Shown here: positions 1-6,822 of the stretch, piece after piece
Position numbering within the stretch: the stretch's first letter is position 1
Layout of the letters: each line of letters starts with the position of its first letter
Source of the DNA: an uncultured bacterium
GTDB lineage: Bacteria; Planctomycetota; UBA8108
DNA: 11,166 nt
Direction: 5' to 3'
Assembly: GCA_913050545.1 (NCBI GenBank)
Contig: CAJWZY010000041.1
Span: 1 to 11,166, forward strand
Made by a program: the position numbers and the translations under genes
The notes under the pieces: model-generated
Seen by the model: the letters and a program-made list of their open reading frames with translations, nothing else
What the model was told of the DNA's origin: nothing
Database searches by the model: none

Positions 1-334
1 GAGACTCTCGTGGCTGCCGCCGGTGAGATTTGGGCGGAGCTTCAGGAAGCCTTCGGGCCGTTGGGATCAAAGCCGAGGCCCGCGATGGCCGCGGGGCTGG
101 CCGCGCACCAGTTTGGCATGGTGATTGGTGCCGCTGGCATCGATCGGCCTGATATTCAGCGCGTCGCCGACTCCGAACTCGTCGCCGAGCCGGGCGGTGC
201 CGTTGAAGTCTTCGACCTCGGGGCCGACCATGTTGATCATTCTCGCGTCGGCCAGCCAGGGGCTTCCTTTGAGTCCATGCTCTGCGGCTTGCCCAGGTTG
301 GTGGCTGATGTCGGTGAGTTTCGATTGACGAAGC

Positions 335-348
335 GTTCTACGTGAAAC
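335..348. promoter_or_regulatory. parS-like centromere site 1
   Basis: The 14-mer GTTCTACGTGAAAC matches the widely conserved parS core GTTCCACGTGAAAC at 13 of 14 positions. The single difference turns the central CACGTG into TACGTG. It lies about 410 bp upstream of the parA start codon, where chromosomal parS sites often cluster. By family knowledge, ParB dimers bind such sites and load as CTP-dependent clamps. That this site is active is inferred from similarity and position. Confidence 0.75.
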
Positions 349-350
349 TT

Positions 351-428
351 TTTCGTGGCCCGGGCTTGTGGCTGGAGAGAGCAGGCGGGTTTCTCGCGCG
401 TATCTCCCGGGAGCTTCCTTGCGGTCCG
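351..428 (+). repeat. Imperfect direct repeat, copy 1
   Basis: This stretch aligns with 462-536 over about 75 bp, with a few short gaps. The best block (388-410) matches 497-519 at 20 of 23 positions. A 10-bp perfect palindrome, CTCCCGGGAG (404-413), sits inside the copy. It begins directly after parS-like site 1. It may be a duplicated part of the centromere region or a binding site for an unknown factor. No coding function is seen. Confidence 0.55.
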
Positions 429-461
429 GCGATGGGCGGCAGCGAAGTTCCTGAGAGGGCT

Positions 462-536
462 TTTCGTAGCCGGGTTTGCGCCCAGCGAGCCTGGGTGGTT
501 TCTCATCCGTATCTCCCGGAGAGCTCTTTGTGGCCG
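462..536 (+). repeat. Imperfect direct repeat, copy 2
   Basis: This is the second copy of the repeat at 351-428, offset by about 109 bp. The central block (497-519) keeps the same sequence apart from three adjacent bases. Its inner inverted repeat differs in sequence from copy 1 but is still self-complementary (TCTCC-C-GGAGA, 512-522). The copy lies between the two parS-like sites. Confidence 0.55.
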
Positions 537-579
537 TTATAAAGTTTGCTGTCCTTCGCGCAGGGGTTCTTCGCGGTTT

Positions 580-593
580 GTTCTACGTGGAAC
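580..593. promoter_or_regulatory. parS-like centromere site 2
   Basis: The 14-mer GTTCTACGTGGAAC fits the palindromic parS pattern GTTYCACGTGRAAC except for the same central C-to-T change seen in site 1. It matches the best single form of the consensus at 12 of 14 positions. It sits about 165 bp before the parA start and in the same orientation as site 1. Two sites sharing one deviation suggest a lineage-specific ParB recognition sequence and not two chance matches. Confidence 0.7.
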
Positions 594-650
594 GTCGGGG
601 CTTTGATCCTGTGGTTTATGGTGTGCCAGGGTCGACTCGCAGAGCCTGAT

Positions 651-667
651 GGCCCTGCGGCCTTTTT
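651..667 (+). terminator. Weak intrinsic terminator-like hairpin
   Basis: A four-base-pair all-GC stem (GGCC at 651-654 with GGCC at 659-662, loop CTGC) is followed by five T residues at 663-667. It could stop rightward transcripts entering from the left before the parA promoter. The stem is short for an intrinsic terminator, so the call is weak. Confidence 0.3.
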
Positions 668-677
668 CGTTTAGCTC

Positions 678-706
678 TTGAAAGGGGTCTCGTAGGGCAC
701 TAAAGT
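678..706 (+). promoter_or_regulatory. Candidate sigma-70-type promoter for parA
   Basis: TTGAAA (678-683) matches the -35 consensus at 5 of 6 positions. It is separated by exactly 17 bp from TAAAGT (701-706), a 4-of-6 match to the -10 consensus. Transcription would start near 713, leaving a leader of about 44 nt before the GTG of parA. It is the best-spaced pair I found upstream of the gene. Confidence 0.45.
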
Positions 707-756
707 TCTGTCATTGTCTGTTTGACGTATTTGGCCTGCAGGCTTGGTGGAGAGAA

Positions 757-1527
757 GTGACCCGAGCAATTACGGTTGCCAGTCAGAAGGGTGGTGTCGG
801 CAAGACAACCACGGTGATTAACCTCGCCGCGAGTCTCTGTCTCGCTGGCCGCAAGGTCCTGCTGATGGATCTCGATCCCCAGGCCAACGCGACCAGCGGG
901 GTGGGGGTCGAGGTGCCTGCGGCGGACTCCGATGAGTTTCCATACCTGAGTGCCCTTTTGAGCGGCGATCCGCTCGAGCCATTCATTTGTGAGACGGAGC
1001 ATGAGAACCTCTGGGTGCTGCCCTCGAGTCCGGAGGCCTCAGACCTTCGGGTGGTGCGAGACCTGGAGGCGGCCGATGCCGATGTGCTGCGCCAGAGGAT
1101 GCGTGACGCCGCGGAGCCCTTTGACTATGTGATTCTGGACTGCCCGCCCTCGCTGGCCGGGCTTCCAACGCTGGCCCTGGAGCTTAGCGATGGCCTTATC
1201 GTGCCTGTACAGTGCGAATATTACGCAATGGAGGGGCTGAGCCAGATATTGCCATTAGTTAAAAAAATAAAGAATAGTACAAACCCAGATCTGGAGATAG
1301 AGGGCCTGCTTTTGACGATGTTCTCTCGGGAGCTGGATCTTTCTCATGATGTAGTTGACCAGATCGCTGAGTTCTTTGAAGGCGGAACCTTTTCGTCCGT
1401 CATTCCAAGGGACGTGCTTTTGGCTGAGGCGACCAGTCATGGATGTCCGGCCTTTCAATATGATTGTGAATCGAAAGGGGCCTGGGCTTATGTCGAGCTG
1501 GCCCGGGAAGTGATGGAGAATGGCTAA
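757..1527 (+). CDS. parA: ParA/Soj chromosome partitioning ATPase
   Basis: This is a deviant Walker-type ATPase of the ParA/Soj/MinD superfamily. ATP-bound dimers coat the nucleoid and ParB-stimulated hydrolysis drives segregation of parS-marked origins. At 256 residues it has the usual length for a chromosomal ParA. The deviant P-loop KGGVGKTT spans residues 11-18, with signature Lys11 and P-loop Lys16. The Walker A' segment LLMDLDPQANAT covers about 35-46, and the Walker B strand DYVILDCPP (123-131) carries Asp128. The C-terminal block IPRDVLLAEATSHG (216-229) is typical of the family. The GTG start at 757 has a GGAG ribosome site about 5 nt upstream and places the P-loop at the usual position. 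parB begins inside its last codons, implying translational coupling. Codon use becomes more AT-rich after about codon 160. Confidence 0.95.
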   Translation: MTRAITVASQKGGVGKTTTVINLAASLCLAGRKVLLMDLDPQANATSGVGVEVPAADSDEFPYLSALLSGDPLEPFICETEHENLWVLPSSPEASDLRVVRDLEAADADVLRQRMRDAAEPFDYVILDCPPSLAGLPTLALELSDGLIVPVQCEYYAMEGLSQILPLVKKIKNSTNPDLEIEGLLLTMFSRELDLSHDVVDQIAEFFEGGTFSSVIPRDVLLAEATSHGCPAFQYDCESKGAWAYVELAREVMENG

Positions 1528-2545
1528 GAGGAAATTAGGGCGAGGACTTGAATTGCTCATCGGTCGAGATGGGGGAGATGTGCCAACCCGCGCTAAGAGC
1601 GCCAGGGCAAAAACGGCGACGAGAAAATTGCCGGAAAAAAAAGTCACTGCAAAGTCGCCGCCCAAAAAGAGCGATGAGGCCGAAAAAAAAGCTGCCGCAT
1701 TCAGTGGCGGTAATTCCGGCCCGGCCGTATTGATGGTTAGCCCGGCTGAGATCCAGGAGAATCCGCAACAGCCGCGAAAGGATTTTCCGTTGACGGAATT
1801 GGAGGCGCTAAAAACCTCGATAGCTCGGGATGGATTTCTGCAGCCGCTGCTGGCCAGGAAAGAAAAAAAGGGCTATCTCCTGGTGGCCGGTGAGCGCCGT
1901 CTTCGCGCCGCCCGGGAGCTTGGACTGGAAGAAGTTCCGATAATGTTGTCAGAGGCTGATGATGACAAGTTGTTGGAACTTGCCCTTATAGAAAACCTCC
2001 ATCGGGATGATCTGAACCCGATTGAGCTGGGGGAGGCCTACAAGGGCTTGATGCAGGTGAAGTCCTGTACCCAGGAGCAGGTCGCTGAACAGCTTGGACT
2101 CAGCCGCTCCGCTGTGAGCAATACAATCCGCCTGTTGGAACTTCCTGTTGATATCAAAAAAGCGCTGGTGCGCGGACAGATAACAGCTGGTCATGCAAAG
2201 GTATTGCTCTCTGCTTCCAGTGCCGCAGATCAGCGCCTGTTATTCGAGCGCATTGCGGTAGAGAACCTTTCGGTGCGGGAAACCGAGTCGGCTTTGCGGG
2301 GAGATGATCTTGATCTGGAAGCGGAGGCGGCTGAAAAACCAGGCAGAAAGCGGCAGAAACAGGCGGAAAAGGACCCCAACGTGCTCAAGCTGGAAGAGGA
2401 GCTGATGGAAGTCCTCGGGGCGCGTGTCGCTATCAGGGTTCGAGGCAAGCGTAAACAACAAGGCGTTTTGTCGATTAGCTTTAATTCGCGAGATGAATTT
2501 GACCAACTGCGCGAAAAGCTGTTGGCTCCGGTTGACGTTGTGTAA
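1520..2545 (+). CDS. parB: ParB/Spo0J partition protein (CTP-dependent parS clamp)
   Basis: This is the ParB/Spo0J centromere-binding partner of ParA. The N-terminus MAKRKLGRGLELLIG is the classic ParA-stimulating peptide. A Lys/Ala-rich linker, probably disordered, follows (about 16-65) and makes the protein longer (341 aa) than the usual ~280-300. The ParB/Srx nucleotide-binding domain (about 70-165) shows NPQQPR (81-86), the CTP-contacting GERRLRAA (124-131) and ENLHRDDLNPIE (158-169). A helix-turn-helix lies near 185-207 (QEQVAEQLGLSRSAVSNTI) and a C-terminal dimerisation region at about 285-341. ATG 1520 lies just after a GGAG and overlaps the parA end by 8 bp. Its likely targets are the two parS-like sites upstream. 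Two runs of eight A (1635-1642, 1683-1690) encode Glu-Lys-Lys in the linker. Confidence 0.95.
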   Translation: MAKRKLGRGLELLIGRDGGDVPTRAKSARAKTATRKLPEKKVTAKSPPKKSDEAEKKAAAFSGGNSGPAVLMVSPAEIQENPQQPRKDFPLTELEALKTSIARDGFLQPLLARKEKKGYLLVAGERRLRAARELGLEEVPIMLSEADDDKLLELALIENLHRDDLNPIELGEAYKGLMQVKSCTQEQVAEQLGLSRSAVSNTIRLLELPVDIKKALVRGQITAGHAKVLLSASSAADQRLLFERIAVENLSVRETESALRGDDLDLEAEAAEKPGRKRQKQAEKDPNVLKLEEELMEVLGARVAIRVRGKRKQQGVLSISFNSRDEFDQLREKLLAPVDVV

Positions 2546-2559
2546 AAAGGTCTCTCATC

Positions 2560-4353
2560 GTGAATTGGCTGGCTTCCTGGGGGCGGGCATTGCAACATGT
2601 TCTGGCCCGGCAATCGGGTCGGGCCGTGTCTGTGGCGGAGTTCTTCGCCGGCAGGCGAAAGAAAAGAAGAGATGCTCAGGTTCTAATCGGAGAGAAGAGA
2701 TTGCTTGATTGGCTTTCGGCGACGAGGTGGAGTCGCTGTGCAGGCAGGGCTGCGTTTATTGGCGTGGTTTTTATTCTGGCTGGTCAGTGTCTCTATGCCC
2801 AGGAGAAGGAGGCCGATTCGGCTCCAGCTCCAGCAGAGAACAAAGGCAGTCCCCAGGCCTCGGAGTCGGACATCGAGCTGGAATTGAGCCTTCAGCAGGC
2901 TGTCGAGATGGGATTGGCCCGGAATTTCGATATCAGGGTTGCCCGGCTCGAGAGCCACATCCGCCATCGGCAAATGATTATTCAACAGGCGGTGTTTGAT
3001 CCGCTGCTGACGGCTTCAGCCAACTACAGCAAAAACAGGCGGGCAACGGCAAGCATTCTTGACCTCGGACCAGGCAACTTGCAGCCATACGCACGGGTCA
3101 ACCCATTTGAAGCCACCGGATTTTCAACCGGCTTGCGTGGGCGAACCCTGTTGGGGACCAGCTATTCACTCATTGTCAACGAGTCGGGTTTTGACCGGCC
3201 CCTGGCCGCGGGTACGGTTTATGGCTTCAACCCGGTAGAAGAAGCCTCTGTAAGGCTGTCTGCCACCCAGCCGTTGCTCAAAGGGGCCTGGTACCCGTAC
3301 AACAATGCCGGCATTCAGATTGCGGAAAACAATCGCGAACTGGCAGCTCATGACCTTGAAGCCGCCATCGTCACCCTTATTTTCAATATCGAGTCGGCCT
3401 ATTGGCAGCTGGTTTTCTCAACACGCAATATTGAAGCAAAGCAGAACTCGCTGAAAGTCGCGGCTGAAAATGTCGAGAAGGCCCGCAAGGAAGAGGCCGC
3501 TGGAACCCAGGCCAGGATCTATGTTGTGACAATTGAAGGCCAGCATGCCCGGCGCAAGGTTGAGCTGAACGATGCTCGCCTGCTGCTTGAGAATGCTCGT
3601 GACACTCTCCTGGAGCTTCTGCAATACAAAGGTGAATCTCTGAAGAGAATCTGGGAGGAGGGTGGCAACAAGGGCAGCTTTGAGGGTATTCGTGTTCAGC
3701 CGGTTACGGAGCCTGCCGGGCAGGAACTGGTTCCTGACCGCGGAGCCTCTTTGTCAGCGGCCTTCGGGCAGAGGCCGGATTACAGGAGATTCGCAGTTCA
3801 GCTGGAGAACCAGAAAAAGCTGGTCGAATTAGCCCGCAACGAACGGCTGCCACGCCTTGACGTCCAGGCGACCTGGGCTCAGTACGGCCTCGATGATTCT
3901 TTCGATGGGGCGTTTTCTTCTTTGAGCACAGGTAACTTTTACGGCTGGACGATCGGTTTGCAATTTGAAGTGCCTCTTTCCAGCCGGGGGCTTGATAACA
4001 GCTATGAAATGGCTCGAGACCGCTATCAGCAACTCCAATGGCAGAGGTTACAGGCTGAGAATGCCATTATCGTCGAGGTGGACCAGAGCATTCGTCGGTT
4101 GAAATCTCTCGTTCGCAAGCTCGAGTACCTGCAGGATCTTGTTCGCCTGAAGGAAACCGAGTTTGAGGCTGAACGGCGCCGGCTTGCCGCCGGCCTCTCT
4201 ATTCCCTTTACGGTGAACACGATCGAGAATGAGCTCATCGATATTCAGACACAGTCTCTGCAGGCCAGGACCAACCTGGAGGCAGCTCGAGCGCAGTACT
4301 TCAGCGTCACCGGCGGTTTGCTGAAACGCTACAATATCCGGCTTGATCGGTGA
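2560..4353 (+). CDS. TolC-family outer membrane efflux/secretion channel protein
   Basis: This is an outer membrane efflux protein with two OEP repeats, expected to form a trimeric beta-barrel with a periplasmic alpha-helical tunnel for a pump or type I secretion system. The longest reading starts at GTG 2560 (597 aa), nine bases after an AAGG. A second start, TTG 2701 (550 aa), has a stronger GGAG eight bases upstream. It would place a normal signal peptide first: Arg-containing n-region, hydrophobic core GRAAFIGVVFILAG and cleavage near LYA|Q. The longer form puts about 47 basic residues in front of that signal, so I favour TTG 2701 slightly. The first OEP repeat begins near LSLQQAVEMGLARNFDI. 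The second begins near QRPDYRRFAVQLENQKKLVE, with long helices after it. It lies 14 bp after parB. No inner-membrane pump or adaptor gene is next to it. Confidence 0.88.
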   Translation: MNWLASWGRALQHVLARQSGRAVSVAEFFAGRRKKRRDAQVLIGEKRLLDWLSATRWSRCAGRAAFIGVVFILAGQCLYAQEKEADSAPAPAENKGSPQASESDIELELSLQQAVEMGLARNFDIRVARLESHIRHRQMIIQQAVFDPLLTASANYSKNRRATASILDLGPGNLQPYARVNPFEATGFSTGLRGRTLLGTSYSLIVNESGFDRPLAAGTVYGFNPVEEASVRLSATQPLLKGAWYPYNNAGIQIAENNRELAAHDLEAAIVTLIFNIESAYWQLVFSTRNIEAKQNSLKVAAENVEKARKEEAAGTQARIYVVTIEGQHARRKVELNDARLLLENARDTLLELLQYKGESLKRIWEEGGNKGSFEGIRVQPVTEPAGQELVPDRGASLSAAFGQRPDYRRFAVQLENQKKLVELARNERLPRLDVQATWAQYGLDDSFDGAFSSLSTGNFYGWTIGLQFEVPLSSRGLDNSYEMARDRYQQLQWQRLQAENAIIVEVDQSIRRLKSLVRKLEYLQDLVRLKETEFEAERRRLAAGLSIPFTVNTIENELIDIQTQSLQARTNLEAARAQYFSVTGGLLKRYNIRLDR

Positions 4354-4363
4354 TTCTGATCAA
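4343..4363. terminator. Short inverted repeat at the convergent gene ends
   Basis: TTGATC (4343-4348) and GATCAA (4358-4363) form a perfect 6-bp inverted repeat with a 9-base loop across the stops of the convergent TolC-like and M28 genes. The stem is AT-rich and there is no clear T tail, so its role in termination is doubtful. It is nonetheless the only symmetrical element in the 6-bp gap between the two genes. Confidence 0.2.
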
Positions 4364-6678
4364 CGCCCTTTTAGCAAAACGCTCATCTTAAGCGTCTTCT
4401 TGTCTCTTAAGACCTCGATTTCGACCTTGTCGCCGGGCTTGTGGGTTCCCAGTAACTCCGTCCAGTGCTGAACATCGCGGACTTCCTTTCCTGCCCAGCG
4501 CACCAGGACATCTCCGGGTTTAACGCCGGCCGCTGCCGCTGGTGTCGATGCGCGGATATCCTCGAAGCGCACACCTTTTTCTGCGTAGCCATAGTCAGGT
4601 ACCGAGCCGAAGCTGACACGGAACCCGCCCTGGCGGGTGGGGAATTCGACTTCGACCTGTTTCTCGGAACCGCCGCGAACGACCTTCAGCTTGATTTTTC
4701 CCTGGGGTCGGGCCTCAAGGGCCTTCTGCAGGTCGGTTATGGCCTTTACCCCGGTTTCTCCAAAGGAGATGATTACATCGCCGACCTTGAGGCTACCCTT
4801 TTCGGCAACCGAGTCCTCGACGACTTCGCGGATCTTGATACCCGGACCCTGGTGTTCGGGATCGATGATAATGCCCAGCATGGGGCGGTCGGAGTTGGTC
4901 GATGTCGTTCCGGCGGAGCCCTGGGAGAAAGGCGGCCGCCCCTCATCTGCAGCGAGCTTGAGCGCTGATTTCCAGGCCATGTCGATGATTCGACTTTCGA
5001 ATGCGATGTTGACGGTTTTGAGGTCGTCCTCGGGGGTGTTGTATTGCCCATGCATACCGGTGAAGAAAAACACCACGGGTATTTTTCTGCGAACGAAATT
5101 GGCATGATCGGAGCCGCCGCCACCGAGGCCCTTGTTGAGCTTGATCGGAAGCCCCATCTCTTTTGAGATTCCTTCAAGCATGGGGGGGAAGGAGGCTGAG
5201 GAATTGGCGCCGAGAATGGTCACCGCTCCGTCGTCCTTGCCACGTCCAATCATATCCAGGTTGATCATCGCTATAACAGAATGTAGCGGAGTGGGGCCCT
5301 CGACCTGTTTCAGGTCGGTGGTCTTCACCCAGGCGCTTTCGCCGCCGAGGGTTTTCACCTGGAAGTGGCCGCCCTGGAAACTGCCGGTAGCCTGCAGGAG
5401 GGTGCCTGTTTCCCACAACAGGGTGGCGCCCTTTGCGCCGCCATGCGGGTTCGGGGCGTTTTCCAGCGCCGTGGTGGGTTCAGTGGCGGTGAAATAACGT
5501 TTTGCATTAACCCAGTGCCGGCTGCCGAAGAGGCCGATCTCTTCACCTGAGAAGGCGACGAAAACAAAGGAGCGCCTGGGGCGCTTACCGCTGGAGAGCA
5601 GTCGGGCCAGCTCGATGATTCCGGCGGTGCCGCTGGCGTTGTCATCGGCGCCGTTGTGGATTTTACCGAGGTTTTTCTCTGCTACCTGGTTGCCGAAGCG
5701 CCCGATATGGTCGTAGTGACCTCCGATGACGATGGTTTCCGCGGCCAGCTTCGGGTCGGAGCCGGTCAATTTTCCGGCAACGTTTCTCAACAGGAGATGG
5801 CGCCTTGCAGTGGCGAAGCGGATTTTCGCGCCCTTGAGGTCGAAGCTGGCAGGCTTCAGCCCGGCATCGATTTTCTTTACCAGCCGCCCGACGGTTTCAC
5901 CTGAATGTCGCAGCAGATGGTCGACACTGGCCCGACGGGCGTAAAGCGCCGGCATGGTGGGCTGGCGGGGGGCTGCCCGGTGCACCACGCCGTAGCAGTC
6001 CTGGTCCGGCCGGCCGGTGGGGGTCACGAAGATCACGCCAACCGCGCCGTGTTTGCGAGCGTTCTCAATCTTGGTGGCGAAGGGAGCGTGTCGGCTTCTG
6101 CGCCCGCCAAAGGGTGTCTCGGCGGCAGAATAGCGGGGAGTATAGCGAAGGATGATAACGACCTTGCCCTTCACATCGAGCCCGCTGTAGTCGTCGTAGT
6201 CGAGCCCCCTGTTTTTTTCTTTCTCGTTAGTCGTGATTCCGTAGCCTGCGAAAGCCAGCGGCGCTTCGATGGTCTTTCCATCGGTAAAGCCGAAAGCGGC
6301 GACCTCGGTGTCGGGAGTCCAGGACAGCTCGCCGCCCTTGTCGAATTCGATCACGGCCCCGGCATCCTGGACGAAGCAGGCACCCTGGGGAATGGTGAAG
6401 TGCTGGAAGTAGGAGCCATTGTCGCCAGCGGGCTCAAGGCCGTACTCGGCGTAAAACCGCGCGATGTACTCAGCAGCGATCTCGAGCCCCGGCTCGCCGC
6501 TGTCGCGGCCGCCGAGGTCATCGCTGGAAAGATAGGCTACATGGTCACGGATCCTGGCGGTGTCGGGGGCCAGGTCTTCGGCGCCCGCAGGCCTGGGTGC
6601 AAAGCCGACCAGGATGGTCGCCACAGAAAGTGCCAACAGCAGGATGCCGGCACGCGATGAACTCAAGAATCGTGTCAC
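4360..6678 (-). CDS. Exported M28 metallopeptidase with PA insert and two C-terminal PDZ domains
   Basis: This is a 772-residue secreted zinc peptidase of family M28 (aminopeptidase/carboxypeptidase fold). It has a signal peptide (1-33, cleavage near AGA|ED) and a PA-type insert at about 130-265 (GKVVIILRYTPRY, then GAVGVIFVTP). The M28 catalytic core spans about 290-575, followed by PDZ domains at about 598-682 and 695-772. Visible core residues are His321 and Asp323 in GGHYDHIG, Asp346 in NGADDNASG, Glu379-Glu380 in FSGEEIGLFGS and Asp475 in NLDMIGR. The last metal ligand, normally His in a YHxPxD-like motif, reads Asn547 in QYNTPEDD, and His543 lies four residues earlier. About 70 extra residues (396-465) separate Glu380 from Asp475. 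The GTG start at 6678 has GAGG seven bases upstream. It probably acts in the periplasm or outside the cell on peptides. An AT-rich TATAAA (6701-6706, minus) may help promote it. Confidence 0.9.
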   Translation of the reverse strand: MTRFLSSSRAGILLLALSVATILVGFAPRPAGAEDLAPDTARIRDHVAYLSSDDLGGRDSGEPGLEIAAEYIARFYAEYGLEPAGDNGSYFQHFTIPQGACFVQDAGAVIEFDKGGELSWTPDTEVAAFGFTDGKTIEAPLAFAGYGITTNEKEKNRGLDYDDYSGLDVKGKVVIILRYTPRYSAAETPFGGRRSRHAPFATKIENARKHGAVGVIFVTPTGRPDQDCYGVVHRAAPRQPTMPALYARRASVDHLLRHSGETVGRLVKKIDAGLKPASFDLKGAKIRFATARRHLLLRNVAGKLTGSDPKLAAETIVIGGHYDHIGRFGNQVAEKNLGKIHNGADDNASGTAGIIELARLLSSGKRPRRSFVFVAFSGEEIGLFGSRHWVNAKRYFTATEPTTALENAPNPHGGAKGATLLWETGTLLQATGSFQGGHFQVKTLGGESAWVKTTDLKQVEGPTPLHSVIAMINLDMIGRGKDDGAVTILGANSSASFPPMLEGISKEMGLPIKLNKGLGGGGSDHANFVRRKIPVVFFFTGMHGQYNTPEDDLKTVNIAFESRIIDMAWKSALKLAADEGRPPFSQGSAGTTSTNSDRPMLGIIIDPEHQGPGIKIREVVEDSVAEKGSLKVGDVIISFGETGVKAITDLQKALEARPQGKIKLKVVRGGSEKQVEVEFPTRQGGFRVSFGSVPDYGYAEKGVRFEDIRASTPAAAAGVKPGDVLVRWAGKEVRDVQHWTELLGTHKPGDKVEIEVLRDKKTLKMSVLLKGR

Positions 6679-6822
6679 AGTGCTACCTCGTTGATAAAGA
6701 TTTATATTCAGACGGGTTGCGGGGCTGCTTGCCCGGCAAAGGGGAATTGTCCTAGCTCACGCCCGGCTGTGCAACGGATGAGTCAGCCCGGATTCAGACT
6801 TTCGATGGGCGGCCCGGGGCCT
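6679..6822. other. 144-bp spacer between orf180 and the M28 peptidase
   Basis: Both flanking genes read leftward. The spacer contains a GC-only inverted repeat just past the orf180 stop (GGCCC-G-GGGCC, 6811-6821) without a T run, and a small palindrome TTGCC-C-GGCAA (6729-6739). A TATAAA on the minus strand (6701-6706) has no recognisable -35 box. The M28 ribosome site GAGG is at 6686-6689. Whether the two genes share a transcript cannot be decided from the sequence. Confidence 0.4.

Larger units (their letters stand above)
1..756. other. Intergenic/uncertain region upstream of parA containing partition sites
   Basis: No protein-coding gene is supported here. A plus frame is open from the left edge to the TGA at 343-345, and the minus frame sharing its codon boundaries is open down to a stop at 67-69. 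Both show GC-biased codons, but neither translation resembles a family I know. The rightward one has the Ala/Gly/Val/Asp/His-rich look of antisense translation, so at most this is the worn or partial end of a neighbouring gene. From about 330 to 756 no frame looks coding. That part holds two parS-like palindromes, two diverged direct repeats, a short GC hairpin followed by five T, and a promoter candidate. I searched for DnaA boxes of the TTATNCACA type and found no good match, so there is no evidence for an origin inside the window. Confidence 0.6.

Noticed and set aside
609..619. DnaA-box-like TGTGGTTTA as a sign of a replication origin
   Set aside because: It differs from TGTGGATAA at two positions and stands alone, with no cluster of boxes and no AT-rich unwinding region nearby.
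5905..6660. Plus-strand open frame of about 251 codons opposite the M28 peptidase
   Set aside because: It lies wholly antisense to the signal peptide, PA insert and first part of a recognisable M28 protein. Its translation is Gly/Ala/Val/His-rich without family motifs.
6811..6821. GC palindrome after orf180 as an intrinsic terminator
   Set aside because: The arms are separated by only one base, too tight for a hairpin loop, and no T run follows on the minus strand.
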